Source of the DNA: Flavobacterium sinopsychrotolerans
Lineage (GTDB): Bacteria; Bacteroidota; Bacteroidia; Flavobacteriales; Flavobacteriaceae
Direction: 5' to 3'
DNA length: 64,000 nucleotides
Assembly (NCBI RefSeq): GCF_900110375.1
Contig: NZ_FODN01000004.1
Span: forward strand, 1-64,000
Shown here: positions 42,410 through 52,116 of the stretch, piece after piece
Layout: the number at the start of each line of letters is the position of its first letter
Position numbering within the stretch: position 1 is the stretch's first letter
The notes under the pieces: model-generated
Told to the model about the DNA's origin: nothing
The model's input: only the letters and a program-made list of their open reading frames with translations
The model's database searches: none
Made by a program: the position numbers and the translations under genes

Positions 42410-44623
42410 TTAAAACGTATAAGTAATTTTTCCTTTCATGAAGAAAGGCGTTCCTGGAGTAAAATGAATTTCTTCAACACTTTCAGGTTCATTTTGAAGC
42501 CTGGATTCAGTAGCAAATTGTGTTTCGTTCCATGCAGTATCAAAAATATTCTCTACTGCAATTCCAAAATTGATATTCTTATATTGATAATTAACATTTA
42601 AATCTGAAATAAAATAACCTTTGGCAACAATGGAATTATCTTCATTTGCCGGGCGGTTTTTTAAGTAACGATAGCGAATTCCTCCTGAGAAACCATTCAC
42701 TTTTTGGAAACTTAATCCTCCAGTTGTAGTAAAATCTGGTGCTAGCGGAATGTAATCCTGACCTTTTGGTTCATCAATGCTTCTGGCGTATGTATAATTT
42801 GCATCCGCATCAAAATACAACCAGTCATTCAATTGGTAACGCAATCCAAGCTCTGCTCCCATACGTTTTGATTTTCCGCTTGGCTCAATAATTCCGGCAT
42901 CTCCCACATAAACAAACTCCTGTTCCAAAAACAAATACCACAAAGCGGAATTCACGATTAATTTTGGAAATGGTTTCCAAATGGTACCAATATCCGTTCC
43001 TATAGCCGTTGGTAAAATTTGTTTCCCACTGTTTTGAACGACAACACGTGTATCATTCGAATGGAAACCCATTCCTGATTTTACAAAAAATTGCAAGTTG
43101 TTATTTTGCGAGTAAATGAAATTCAATTTTGGAGAAAACTTAACTTTAGATTCCGATTGTGTTTTGTAATTCTCCATCAATTTATCTTGATAATTGAACT
43201 TGAAATAATCCAATCGAATGGCCGGATTAATCATAAGTTTCCCAAAATTAAATTCGGAATTCACGTATGAAAACAAATTAGACTCATCAATATCACCTAA
43301 TTTTATATTCTCAAGAACCGTTCTTCTGTTCAAAGTGTGTGAAAGCTCTGTGTCAGTTGTCGCATCGGCACGAAAACCAGCTCCAAATTGCAACAAAACA
43401 TCTGTATCATTTATTTTCGTCTTCTTATTCAACTCCGCATTCATTCCATAAATATCGCGATTTTCTTTTTGTTTAATTTGGTCCCCATTAATTGGATCAT
43501 CTAAAAAGAACGTAAAATTAGAGTATAATTCAAATTGGTAATTCGAATAAAAAGCATTCGCTTTCAAAAATGTATTTTCATCAATTGGTTTGCTCAAACT
43601 CGCATTAAAATTGGTTCGCGATGTATTTCCGCCTTCGGTATCATCAACAGCACCAAATCTTGAAATCGTTCCGTTATCGACCAAGCGTTGCGGTATTTGT
43701 CCGGAAGCGTCCCATTTGCTTGAAAAGCGAGAAGCCAAGATTGAAAACTTGCTATTGTCACTTAAAATAGCTGAATATTTCCCTAACAAGTTGATTCTGT
43801 TAAAATTTTGGGGAGAATCAAACGAACCATCTGTCAATATATATTCTGTGGCAATGTACGCACTTTGTGTTTTTTGGTTTCCCAAAAGATTAAAAAGTCC
43901 TACCGTTCTCAGCGTGTTGAATTGACCTACTTCGACACCAATACTGCTTTTTTCTATTTTATCTTTAGTTTGGAAAGCAACGTATCCTGCTGTAGCAAAA
44001 TCCCCTTTGTTAGCATAATACGTTCCTTTTCCAAAATCTACTTTTTCTACCGTTTCCGGAATTACAAAATGCAGATCTGCATAACCCTGACCATGTGCGT
44101 GTGATACCATATTTACTGGCATTCCATCTACTGAAATGGCTATATCTGTTCCGTGGTCGATGTCAAATCCTCTCAAAAATATTTGCTCTGCTTTTCCTCC
44201 GCCGGCATGTTGCCCGATGAATAATCCAGGAACTTTTCTAAGAATTTCCTGAGACGAATTCACTGGGGTGGTTTGCAAATCTATTTTTGAAATAACATTC
44301 ATCGCCGAAAGTTTTGGTTGGATTACTATCTCATTTAATCTAAATATATCATCTTCAAGAATGATTATATCATCCGAAGAAACAATAGTGTAATTTGACT
44401 TTTTATATCCTAAAGCCGTTATTTTGATAACATCTCCTAAAAGCGTTTTATCCAAACTGAACAACCCAAATTCATCAGTATGAGCATGGCTTTCAGAATT
44501 TGTATTCACCAAATAAGCATTTTCAACAGGATTACCATCACTATCCAACACTTTACCTTTTTGAATTTGGGCATAAGTTGACACTCCAAAAAGGATAATC
44601 AACACTAAAATAATATTTTTCAT
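42410..44623 (-). CDS. TonB-dependent outer-membrane receptor
   Basis: A 737-residue receptor. The signal peptide ends GVSTYAQIQ; residues 22-95 form a carboxypeptidase-regulatory-like domain (GKVLDSDGNPVENAYLV, DEFGLFSLDK). The plug domain follows (TPVNSSQEILRKVPGLFIGQHAGGG, FLRGFDIDHGTDIAISVDGMPVNMVSHAHGQGYADLHF), then a 22-strand barrel ending in FFMKGKITYTF. The ligand is unknown. It starts 3 bp after the TPR lipoprotein, so they form one transcript, downstream of the DUF4331 genes. Confidence 0.95.
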   Translation of the reverse strand: MKNIILVLIILFGVSTYAQIQKGKVLDSDGNPVENAYLVNTNSESHAHTDEFGLFSLDKTLLGDVIKITALGYKKSNYTIVSSDDIIILEDDIFRLNEIVIQPKLSAMNVISKIDLQTTPVNSSQEILRKVPGLFIGQHAGGGKAEQIFLRGFDIDHGTDIAISVDGMPVNMVSHAHGQGYADLHFVIPETVEKVDFGKGTYYANKGDFATAGYVAFQTKDKIEKSSIGVEVGQFNTLRTVGLFNLLGNQKTQSAYIATEYILTDGSFDSPQNFNRINLLGKYSAILSDNSKFSILASRFSSKWDASGQIPQRLVDNGTISRFGAVDDTEGGNTSRTNFNASLSKPIDENTFLKANAFYSNYQFELYSNFTFFLDDPINGDQIKQKENRDIYGMNAELNKKTKINDTDVLLQFGAGFRADATTDTELSHTLNRRTVLENIKLGDIDESNLFSYVNSEFNFGKLMINPAIRLDYFKFNYQDKLMENYKTQSESKVKFSPKLNFIYSQNNNLQFFVKSGMGFHSNDTRVVVQNSGKQILPTAIGTDIGTIWKPFPKLIVNSALWYLFLEQEFVYVGDAGIIEPSGKSKRMGAELGLRYQLNDWLYFDADANYTYARSIDEPKGQDYIPLAPDFTTTGGLSFQKVNGFSGGIRYRYLKNRPANEDNSIVAKGYFISDLNVNYQYKNINFGIAVENIFDTAWNETQFATESRLQNEPESVEEIHFTPGTPFFMKGKITYTF

Positions 44624-44626
44624 ACG

Positions 44627-45922
44627 CTACAATTGATTTACCTTTTTCTCGAAATTAGGACCCAATTCATATAAACTGGATAGTAATTCCTCCTTAATAG
44701 GTTTAGTTTTGAGCGCTAAATTATTTGATTTGTAAATCATTGCCAAGTGGTACTGCACCTTTGGTTCAAAGGATTTTCCAACCACATGATTTTGAGCAAT
44801 TTCTAATGCTTTTTTATTTTCGCCTACATTTAGATAAGCCCAAGCTAATAAATCGTAAGAATCAGCAGTGGGTCTGTGGTCTACTTCAATTTTAGCAATT
44901 TCTAATGCTTTTTGAGCGGTTTGTTTATCATCAGCATAAATCAAAGCATTGTATTTATTGTACATCGCACCATAATTATTTTTCTCCATCATAGAAAAAT
45001 AAGCATTTCTGTTTTTTACTTCCACACTTTTATTACCTTCAAATTGAGCAATTTGAGATTTCAACAAATAAAAATCTGGTGTGTTATGAGTTGCTGCAAT
45101 AGCATCAATAATTCTATTGGCCTCGTTTATATTTCTTTCTTTAGAAAAAACAATCCATGCAATTCCTTTTAAAGCATAGGAATAATTAGGATCTAGTGCT
45201 AATGTTTTTAAGTAACTGTCGTAAGATTCTTGTATTCTTCCAGCATGTCCATAAAAATCACCCAAATTAGAATAGGACCAGATTTTTAGCACTTTATTGT
45301 CTTCTTTTTCAGCAATATCTCTTGCCTTTTCCATGAAAGTTATCGCCGTTTCTAAATCGCCTTTATGATCGTTCCATTTTGCCAAGCGAATCAAATAATC
45401 AAAACTATTCATGTCTCTAATCGCATTCAGATTTTTAACCGCTTCCGGATAATTTCCCAATTCCATTTGAACGTCAAAAAGTAATTTTTGAGTTTCTTTT
45501 TTACCCTCGCCTATTGCTAATGCTTTATTGGCTAGTTCCAAAGCTTCCTTAAAACGATGTTGCGAAATATAATTTCTTGCCAATGATCGAACGGTTGAAA
45601 CCCTTGAATAATTGTATGCTTCATTTGATTTAGTCAATAAATCTTCAGATTTATATAAGTTTTTGATATCTCCAGTATATTCAAAAAGTGTGTTATAGTT
45701 CGCCGCAAGTTGACTTAAATAACTGATTTGGTTTGGTGCAGCGTTATATTTTTTCTGCCAAAAATCAATTTCTTTATGAGCAAAAGACAACGATTTATTG
45801 TCTTTTAAACTCAAGTATTTAGAATAGTCTTCTTTGCTTGTAATTTCTTCTGATTTACTTTCACAACCTAATAAAAGTAGGGTTGTGAAAACAAAAAGGA
45901 AAGTTGTTTTTAAAGTTTTCAT
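44627..45922 (-). CDS. TPR-repeat lipoprotein
   Basis: A 431-residue lipoprotein (lipobox LLLLGCESK) made of about nine tetratricopeptide repeats, such as RNYISQHRFKEALELANKALAIG and KIWSYSNLGDFYGHAGRIQESYDSYLKTL. It probably scaffolds protein contacts in the periplasm or on the surface. It is translationally adjacent to the TonB receptor (3-bp gap). Eleven bases upstream of its start codon, ten CAAA units fill the ribosome-loading region, so its expression may vary with repeat number. Confidence 0.92.
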   Translation of the reverse strand: MKTLKTTFLFVFTTLLLLGCESKSEEITSKEDYSKYLSLKDNKSLSFAHKEIDFWQKKYNAAPNQISYLSQLAANYNTLFEYTGDIKNLYKSEDLLTKSNEAYNYSRVSTVRSLARNYISQHRFKEALELANKALAIGEGKKETQKLLFDVQMELGNYPEAVKNLNAIRDMNSFDYLIRLAKWNDHKGDLETAITFMEKARDIAEKEDNKVLKIWSYSNLGDFYGHAGRIQESYDSYLKTLALDPNYSYALKGIAWIVFSKERNINEANRIIDAIAATHNTPDFYLLKSQIAQFEGNKSVEVKNRNAYFSMMEKNNYGAMYNKYNALIYADDKQTAQKALEIAKIEVDHRPTADSYDLLAWAYLNVGENKKALEIAQNHVVGKSFEPKVQYHLAMIYKSNNLALKTKPIKEELLSSLYELGPNFEKKVNQL

Positions 45923-45933
45923 ACTCTAATTAT

Positions 45934-45973
45934 TTTGTTTGTTTGTTTGTTTGTTTGTTTGTTTGTTTGTTTG
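45934..45973. repeat. (TTTG)10 / (CAAA)10 simple repeat upstream of the TPR lipoprotein
   Basis: Ten perfect tetranucleotide units, lying between the DUF4331 terminator and the TPR gene. Read on the minus strand it is a CAAA tract ending 11 bases before the ATG at 45922, precisely in the leader where Bacteroidota ribosomes favour A-rich sequence. Such tracts are prone to slipped-strand length change. Confidence 0.95.
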
Positions 45974-45981
45974 TTTTAATA

Positions 45982-46026
45982 AAAAAAACAGAGCGAATAG
46001 TGTTTTTTCAAACGCTCTGTTTTTTA
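45982..46026 (-). terminator. Hairpin after the second DUF4331 gene
   Basis: CAGAGCG pairs with CGCTCTG, with T tracts on both strands. On the minus strand it follows the DUF4331 gene at 46035 and precedes the CAAA tract, so it may reduce read-through into the TPR/TonB genes. Confidence 0.85.
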
Positions 46027-46034
46027 TAGAAATA

Positions 46035-46589
46035 CTACCAAGCAGAAGCTAGGTAAGGGAAAGTTGTTCCAAATGCTTTGTCATTTGCATTCACATTATC
46101 TTTAGTCAATTGTGGATTAGTAGCACCAGTTGGTCCACCAAAAATCAATAATAATTCAACATCTATAACGTCATCTGCCAAAGCTCTTCCTGTCAAAACG
46201 TTAGTTCCGTCAAAGAAAGTTGTAGGTGCTGTTTTAGACACTCCTAATACATCTGTTGCTAAAAGACCTGTAAGTTGCGCGGCAGTTTGTCCTAAAGCAT
46301 TGGTAGTATATGCAGGATTCAAAGCCAATAATCTGGATTGAAAAATAGGTTGGTATTTTGCTCCCATTGCCGATGGAATTGCAGCATTGAAGTCATCTTT
46401 AGGTTGTCCTGAAGCAACGAATACCGTATTAATTGCCGGTCTTGCCATTTGGTCTTGCTGAACAAAAGTTCCAGAAAAATCCAAGCTAGCTACTGGATCA
46501 TTATTTGAATCGTCATTGTCACAATTTACTGAAACAACTGCAGCTACTAGTGCGATTGTTATAATTTTGAATTTATTTGTTTTACTCAT
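46035..46589 (-). CDS. DUF4331 protein, C-terminal-half type, lipoprotein
   Basis: A 184-residue exported lipoprotein (VAAVVSVNCDNDD) whose body resembles the second half of DUF4331: QMARPAINTVFVASGQPKDDFNAAIP and ADDVIDVELLLIFGG. The first half is a separate protein encoded just upstream at 46664, so the two together cover one DUF4331 fold. It has its own signal peptide, so the split is functional rather than a frameshift. Role unknown. Confidence 0.85.
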   Translation of the reverse strand: MSKTNKFKIITIALVAAVVSVNCDNDDSNNDPVASLDFSGTFVQQDQMARPAINTVFVASGQPKDDFNAAIPSAMGAKYQPIFQSRLLALNPAYTTNALGQTAAQLTGLLATDVLGVSKTAPTTFFDGTNVLTGRALADDVIDVELLLIFGGPTGATNPQLTKDNVNANDKAFGTTFPYLASAW

Positions 46590-46663
46590 GATGTTTAAAT
46601 TTTAAGTTTTTCGAAATCGAAAATCTTCGATTCCATGTTTTTGCTTTTTTTAAATAAAATTAA

Positions 46664-47317
46664 TTATTGTTTTTTCTTAGTTTCAGCCCAAACACCAACA
46701 GTACTTGATGAACCCAACATTGATTTTGGAACCTCAACAACTATAGACATTGCATTGGTACCAGCAAATGTGTCTGTACCCGGATTGTTAAATCCTGTAG
46801 CTGTTCCGCCAAGAATTGCTTTGAATTGACCTAAATCAAAAAAGAAAGGATCATCTCTTGGCCCTGCGAAAAATTTCATTCCGTTTTGTTCTGCAGTCAA
46901 AGCTGCTGTTCCATATTTAGAGATAGTAACACTTCCTGAGGCTGATGCAGTTTTAACGGTACTTGAAGTTCCAGTTGTTCCTGGAGCTACAGGTCCAAAG
47001 AAATACATCTTATCATCTTTCTTAATTGCCTGAATCACTAAATCTTCAACATTGTCACCATTATTGTCAATGTTTATCTCAACCATCACATTATCTTTGA
47101 ATGTGGCAGCACCAGTAGCATTAGGACTTAACAATCCTTGAGTGTTTACTGCAAATACTAAATTACTTGTGTTTTGCCCTTGAAAAGCATAAACATCCGT
47201 AATATCTCCTGCGTCTCCTGACATTGTAGCCGGTGCATCAATGTGATCCGCTGCAACTAAAATTAAGCCCGAAACCGCCACTAGCGATAGACCTAAAAGC
47301 ATTTTTGTTTTTTTCAT
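46664..47317 (-). CDS. DUF4331 protein, N-terminal-half type
   Basis: A 217-residue exported protein with a hydrophobic signal (LLGLSLVAVSGLILVAADHIDAP). The DHIDAP motif immediately after it, then DITDVYAFQGQNTSNLVFAVNTQG and FFAGPRDDPFFFDLGQFKAI, are DUF4331 signatures. The family's remaining half is encoded by the next gene. It heads a minus-strand group with the TPR lipoprotein and TonB receptor and is divergent from the ECF sigma factor, a plausible regulator. Confidence 0.88.
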   Translation of the reverse strand: MKKTKMLLGLSLVAVSGLILVAADHIDAPATMSGDAGDITDVYAFQGQNTSNLVFAVNTQGLLSPNATGAATFKDNVMVEINIDNNGDNVEDLVIQAIKKDDKMYFFGPVAPGTTGTSSTVKTASASGSVTISKYGTAALTAEQNGMKFFAGPRDDPFFFDLGQFKAILGGTATGFNNPGTDTFAGTNAMSIVVEVPKSMLGSSSTVGVWAETKKKQ

Positions 47318-47509
47318 TTTGTTTTAAATTAAAAGGTTATAAATGCATTTACGGGATTGTTTCCGATTTGGTTTTTTAAATCCTAAAAAAAAAATTAAAA
47401 TAATATTTAACTAATTGATTTTAAACTTTTTAAATACTTAAAAAAAGTAAAATTATTTTTATTTTGATGTTGGTAACTATATATTATGTTATTTTTAATT
47501 AAGATTGTA

Positions 47510-47517
47510 TAAGTTTG
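47510..47517 (+). promoter_or_regulatory. -7 box TAAGTTTG for the ECF sigma operon
   Basis: An exact TAnnTTTG match 19 bp before the sigma-factor ATG at 47537; no good -33 TTG is present. Confidence 0.45.
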
Positions 47518-47536
47518 TAATTGTAAAATATAAGAT

Positions 47537-48067
47537 ATGAGTCAAGAAGAATTGTTAGTATTAATTTATAAGAAAGACGAAAGGGCATTTACACATTTAT
47601 ATGATATGTATTCCAAAAGTTTATTTTCGGTTATTAATGTTCTTGTAAAAAACAGAGAAGAAGCAGAAGATGTGCTTCAGGAAGTATTTGTAAAAATTTG
47701 GAAGAATATTGATTCTTACCACGAGAGTAAAGGAAGATTCTACACTTGGATTCTGAATATTGCCAGAAACACTTCTATTGATAAGCTGCGTTCCAAAAAT
47801 TTTAATAACAGTCAAAAAAACCTTTCTACTGATAATTTCGTAAATCACTTTGAAGACAGTTCTAAACTATCAGACAAAGTGGATACTATAGGTTTGCAGG
47901 AATTTGTAAAAAGACTAAAACCAAAATGTATTCAAATAATTGATTTACTGTTTTTTAAAGGCTACACCCAACAGGAAGCTTCGGACGAATTGGCAATTCC
48001 TTTAGGAACGGTAAAAACGCAAAATAGAAATTGTATTAACGATCTAAGAAATTATTTGAAAGTATAA
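47537..48067 (+). CDS. ECF-type RNA polymerase sigma factor (SigK-like)
   Basis: A 176-residue sigma-70 family ECF factor. Region 2 (residues 15-85) contains REEAEDVLQEVFVKIWKNIDSY and FYTWILNIARNTSIDKLRS; region 4 (about 125-172) contains FFKGYTQQEASDELAIPLGTVKTQNRNCINDLRNYL. Its stop overlaps the start of the anti-sigma gene (TAATG), the usual translational coupling. Adjacent, divergent DUF4331/TPR/TonB genes are its likely targets. It is far from the stress cluster and there is no evidence linking it to that motif. Confidence 0.94.
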   Translation: MSQEELLVLIYKKDERAFTHLYDMYSKSLFSVINVLVKNREEAEDVLQEVFVKIWKNIDSYHESKGRFYTWILNIARNTSIDKLRSKNFNNSQKNLSTDNFVNHFEDSSKLSDKVDTIGLQEFVKRLKPKCIQIIDLLFFKGYTQQEASDELAIPLGTVKTQNRNCINDLRNYLKV

Positions 48068-48852
48068 TGGAAACAAAAGAATATATTGAATCAGGAATTC
48101 TGGAACTTTATGTTTATGGTTTACTAAGTGAACCCGAAAACGAAGAAGTTACAGCTATAGCAAAAAGTAACCCGGAAATAAATGCTGAAATTATAGCTAT
48201 TGAAAAAGCGATTATTGCAATCTCATCAAGCTTTTCACCATTTCATTCGGTAGCTAATTTCGAAAAAATAAAAGAGAAATTAGAACTGAAACATGCCGAA
48301 GTCATTCAATTAGAACCTCGTAAAAACAGGTCTCAATACATTGGATGGGCAGCAGCTATCCTATTATTGGTTGGTATCGGTTACCAATATAATGAGCTGA
48401 ATCAGACGTCAACTCAGGTTGCGAATACTGAAATTGAAAAAGCCAAATTAGAAAAAGAATTTAATGTCTTAAAATTAAAAAACACAGCTAATGAAACCAG
48501 TTTGGCAGTTGTAAGAGACACTAAAAACACGGTTGTAGCTCTTGGAGGACAGGCAGTTGCTCCAGAATCTTTTGCAAAAGTATATTGGAATCAAGATACT
48601 AAAGTAGTTTACATTGATGCTGCCGGTTTACCAGAACCACCTGAAGGAATGGTGTATCAGGTTTGGGCATTGAAATTAAGCCCGTTGACTCCTACCAGCA
48701 TTGGTTTATTAGAAGACTTTGATGTAAATGAACAAAAATTATTTGCAGTGAATAATGCCAATGAAGCAGAAGCTTTTGGTATTACACTTGAGCCTAAAGG
48801 TGGAAGTTTAACTCCTACAATGGAACAATTATATACGCTAGGAAAAGTGTAA
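48067..48852 (+). CDS. RskA-like anti-sigma factor
   Basis: A 261-residue single-pass membrane anti-sigma factor. A helical cytosolic part (SGILELYVYGLLSEPENEEV) is followed by a membrane helix (YIGWAAAILLLVGIGYQY, about residues 91-108), a coiled coil, then the periplasmic RskA domain (VYQVWALKLSPLTPTSIGLLEDFD; AFGITLEPKGGSLTPT). It sequesters the ECF sigma encoded just upstream and releases it upon an envelope signal. A bidirectional terminator follows. Confidence 0.93.
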   Translation: METKEYIESGILELYVYGLLSEPENEEVTAIAKSNPEINAEIIAIEKAIIAISSSFSPFHSVANFEKIKEKLELKHAEVIQLEPRKNRSQYIGWAAAILLLVGIGYQYNELNQTSTQVANTEIEKAKLEKEFNVLKLKNTANETSLAVVRDTKNTVVALGGQAVAPESFAKVYWNQDTKVVYIDAAGLPEPPEGMVYQVWALKLSPLTPTSIGLLEDFDVNEQKLFAVNNANEAEAFGITLEPKGGSLTPTMEQLYTLGKV

Positions 48853-48873
48853 AAAACATATTCTCTTAGATAC

Positions 48874-48910
48874 TAAAAAAGGTTCAACTGCAAAGTTGAA
48901 CCTTTTTTAG
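48874..48910. terminator. Bidirectional terminator between the anti-sigma and beta-helix genes
   Basis: AAAAAAGGTTCAACT pairs with AGTTGAACCTTTTTT. It ends both convergent transcripts. Confidence 0.92.
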
Positions 48911-48927
48911 TTTAAAAGTCTCTTATA

Positions 48928-51900
48928 TTAATTAAGTCTTTTATATTTAAAAGTCACTCCACTAGTATCTTCGCTTAGATATTGAACGGCATAATAATTT
49001 CCACTATTTGTATGGTATATTCCAACGAAATCTGTTGGAGGTGTATCAACATTAATACAACTCAAATTTGGATCACCAATATAATCACAATAATAATAAT
49101 TAGCTATATCTACTGATGTAAGATTATCAAAAGACTTATCATAGACCATTGCCATATCTGTATATTGATTATTCCACCACATTCTTGCACGTACTGTTCC
49201 CCCTCCTGCCGCAAATACAAGATCGTAATTTGAAGTTACAATATCAAAACAAGATCCACCACAAAGAGAACCTGCTTCCAAGTCAAAATATTCCTCAAAT
49301 GGTATAGTTACTTGTGTAAAAAGAGTGATACTGGATGTTTTTGTTAATTTTATTTCTCCGTTTACACCTACTCCACTACTGGTACCAATAGCCCCATTTT
49401 TATTAACATAATTAGGTTTTATATTTGTTATTTCACCATTTTTGGTGACTACTGTAACGGCATTTACATTTAAATCAGCACTTATCGTATTGGATAAATG
49501 AGTAGCATCTGCATCCTGAGTAGCTGTTATTGTTGATACACCTGCAGCAACTATCGTAACTGTTGTACCACTAATTGTGGCAACATTGGTATCACTACTT
49601 ACGTAAGAAAAAGCTCCGGTACTATCGGTATTAGGAGGGGTAATTGTAAATGAACCATCAAAATAATATTTGGTAATAGCATCAAAATTGGATAGCGTAG
49701 CCGTAGGTTGTACTATTTTATTAGTCATTATTTTTTTGTTTAGATTATCGTTAAAATAGATTGTTCCGTTTCTATCATTGTATAATTCATTACCAGTATA
49801 TTCGCCATAGGAAACAATAATTCCCTCAGGTGTTATCGAATTAATTTGACTTTTACCGATGTTGGAATCATATGTAGCAAAGTATAAATTGCTCATTGCA
49901 TCTATTGCAATACTTTGAGGATATACATTAGTTCCATAAATGTAAAGATTTGATACTATTCCTGTCGAGATCAACTTATTTATTTGATAGGTATTGTTAT
50001 TTGAATCTTGGTTAACAAAGTATATATTGCCTAAATTGTCTATTTTTAGATTTTGAATATAATCATTTGTGCTATACAGTTCTGATACGCTACCATCAGC
50101 AGTAATTTTTTTAATTATCCTTGAATTAGTATTATTGTTGTTGAATACAAAATAGATATTACCAAAACTATCCACCATTAAATTTTGAAAATAACCATTA
50201 TTATCGCTAGTTAAAACTGTTTCTGTTCCATCAGCAGCCATTTTTTTTAATTCCCTTAAATCACCCGAAGCACTATTTTGTATAAAGTATAAGTTACCTG
50301 AAGTATCCGTTGTCAAATTATCCAAATATCCTTGACTAACACTTAGAAGAACTGATGTGGCACCATTCGGAGTAATTTTCCTTATTTCACTTGAGTTAGT
50401 AATGTAATCATAATAAACAAAGTATAAATTATCGGAAGTATCTGCAGTCAAACTTTGGATATCAGCATTTATTGGAGTAAATAAGGTCGAAAGTACTTTT
50501 TCAGGAGTCAACTTGTTAATAGAAGAATTCCAATTGGGGTCATAACTAGTAAAGTATAAAGTATGATTGGTCGTTAAAACGAAATTAGAAGGGTAATTTA
50601 ACGTTGCACCATAGTTGAAGTGGGTTATAAATGGGTAAGTAGTATCTTCACACCCATTATAAGAATAAACTCGAACACCCGGCAAGGTATTGGGACAGAG
50701 GTCTGAAAAATTAGAAATGCCATCAGCATCATCATCCAAAAAATTTAGATAAATGCTATTGTTTTGCTGAGAGGTTCCAGCGACATTAAATGAACCATCA
50801 TAAATGGAATTAGTTGAAGGCTTTACGGTTATCATTTCCGCTCCAGAAATTTCACCTGAAAGCGCAATTCCCAAAGTATAAATATTTCCATTAGCACTAA
50901 TACTAGTAGGTATCGAGGAGATTAGGGTGGCATTTCCGCCACTTATTCCTAATTCAAAATCACTCACTTCCAAGGTTCCACTTCCAGTATTTGTATTAAA
51001 AACGGGGCGCTTCATAGTTACAATTAAGGTACTTTCTGTTACGGAATGTGTTACAGCCGATATGAAGTTGTCTAAAGTATTGTTTATTATTACTGCTGGT
51101 GTTCCGGTATAACTAGTTCCATTATTTATAAAAATATTATTTATAATAGCTGTTTTACTATCATATTTAGAACTCCCTCCTGGATTGATAATAGTCCCCG
51201 TATTTCCTGTAAAAGTGTTTCCTTGAAAAAGTGTGTTGTTAGTTCCTAAAGTACCTTCTCCAAAAGAAGGAGTATCGCCTATCCAACTTGAAAAAGAAAA
51301 TAATGTCCCTCCTGTATTATTGGTAAAAGTAGAATTCAGAACTTGATATCTATTTACACCTCTAAAATAACCAATTTGTTGGGTATTAGCTGTAAAAACA
51401 CAATTATCAATTTTCACATATCTTTCAGTGTAAAAAATAATTCCTGTATTAGCATCAAAAGTTGAACCGGTAACTGTTATTCGATTCGTATAGTCTGTTT
51501 CTATGTCAGATGTTATATTTGGTGCAGAACCATAATCGCTACCAAACAATGTACCACTATTATTAGCAAAAGTCGAATTGGAGATGGTTATTGACGAATT
51601 ACTATTTGTGTAAAAAGCATAATTGCGTGCATTACTTGTAACATTTATCGAAGATGCCACTACTGATGAATAACTATTATCAGCTCTAAAAATTGAACCA
51701 TTATAGGATGCATTATTGCTAAATGTAATTCCGGACAGGGTTAAAACGGAACCCCCAACCACATTAAACATACTGTATTGCGTATTTCCAGAAACAATCA
51801 AATTTGAAACTCCAGGTCCAATGATAGTCAGATTACTTGTAATAGTAGGCAAGTTAGATGTCAATGTTAATGTGCCTGAGAAACCTATTGTGAAATCAAT

Positions 51901-52068
51901 TTCGTTAATATTATTATCTAAATTAGCTGCGGTAATAGCCCATCGCAAAGTTCCTACACTACCATCATCCAGCAAACTCGTTACAGTTACACCCTGAGAA
52001 TAAACACTTGTTATAAAAAACAGTGCTATTAGTGAATTTAAAATTTTAGATACCCGTTTACTGCTCAT
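48928..52068 (-). CDS. Large secreted beta-helix / beta-propeller protein
   Basis: A roughly 1046-residue exported protein; the ATG at 52068 (MSSKRVSKIL) is better than an in-frame TTG three codons upstream. After the signal peptide, residues 30-330 form a right-handed parallel beta-helix (repeating NNxF.GN.T segments), about 510-780 hold six NHL/propeller-like units with the pattern DxxGNLYFV...KKITADG, and about 790-870 a Big_2-like Ig domain (SSDTNVATISGTTVTIVAAG). No T9SS C-terminal sorting domain is evident. Possibly a surface adhesin; function unknown. Confidence 0.85.
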   Translation of the reverse strand: MSSKRVSKILNSLIALFFITSVYSQGVTVTSLLDDGSVGTLRWAITAANLDNNINEIDFTIGFSGTLTLTSNLPTITSNLTIIGPGVSNLIVSGNTQYSMFNVVGGSVLTLSGITFSNNASYNGSIFRADNSYSSVVASSINVTSNARNYAFYTNSNSSITISNSTFANNSGTLFGSDYGSAPNITSDIETDYTNRITVTGSTFDANTGIIFYTERYVKIDNCVFTANTQQIGYFRGVNRYQVLNSTFTNNTGGTLFSFSSWIGDTPSFGEGTLGTNNTLFQGNTFTGNTGTIINPGGSSKYDSKTAIINNIFINNGTSYTGTPAVIINNTLDNFISAVTHSVTESTLIVTMKRPVFNTNTGSGTLEVSDFELGISGGNATLISSIPTSISANGNIYTLGIALSGEISGAEMITVKPSTNSIYDGSFNVAGTSQQNNSIYLNFLDDDADGISNFSDLCPNTLPGVRVYSYNGCEDTTYPFITHFNYGATLNYPSNFVLTTNHTLYFTSYDPNWNSSINKLTPEKVLSTLFTPINADIQSLTADTSDNLYFVYYDYITNSSEIRKITPNGATSVLLSVSQGYLDNLTTDTSGNLYFIQNSASGDLRELKKMAADGTETVLTSDNNGYFQNLMVDSFGNIYFVFNNNNTNSRIIKKITADGSVSELYSTNDYIQNLKIDNLGNIYFVNQDSNNNTYQINKLISTGIVSNLYIYGTNVYPQSIAIDAMSNLYFATYDSNIGKSQINSITPEGIIVSYGEYTGNELYNDRNGTIYFNDNLNKKIMTNKIVQPTATLSNFDAITKYYFDGSFTITPPNTDSTGAFSYVSSDTNVATISGTTVTIVAAGVSTITATQDADATHLSNTISADLNVNAVTVVTKNGEITNIKPNYVNKNGAIGTSSGVGVNGEIKLTKTSSITLFTQVTIPFEEYFDLEAGSLCGGSCFDIVTSNYDLVFAAGGGTVRARMWWNNQYTDMAMVYDKSFDNLTSVDIANYYYCDYIGDPNLSCINVDTPPTDFVGIYHTNSGNYYAVQYLSEDTSGVTFKYKRLN

Positions 52069-52116
52069 ATTTTCCAATTATTTTTATTAAATTCTATAAT
52101 TTCTAATACTTATTTT

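Noticed and set aside
46589..46664. A frameshift splitting one DUF4331 gene
   Set aside because: Each half has its own signal peptide and start with 74 bp between them, so two genes are more likely than a broken one.
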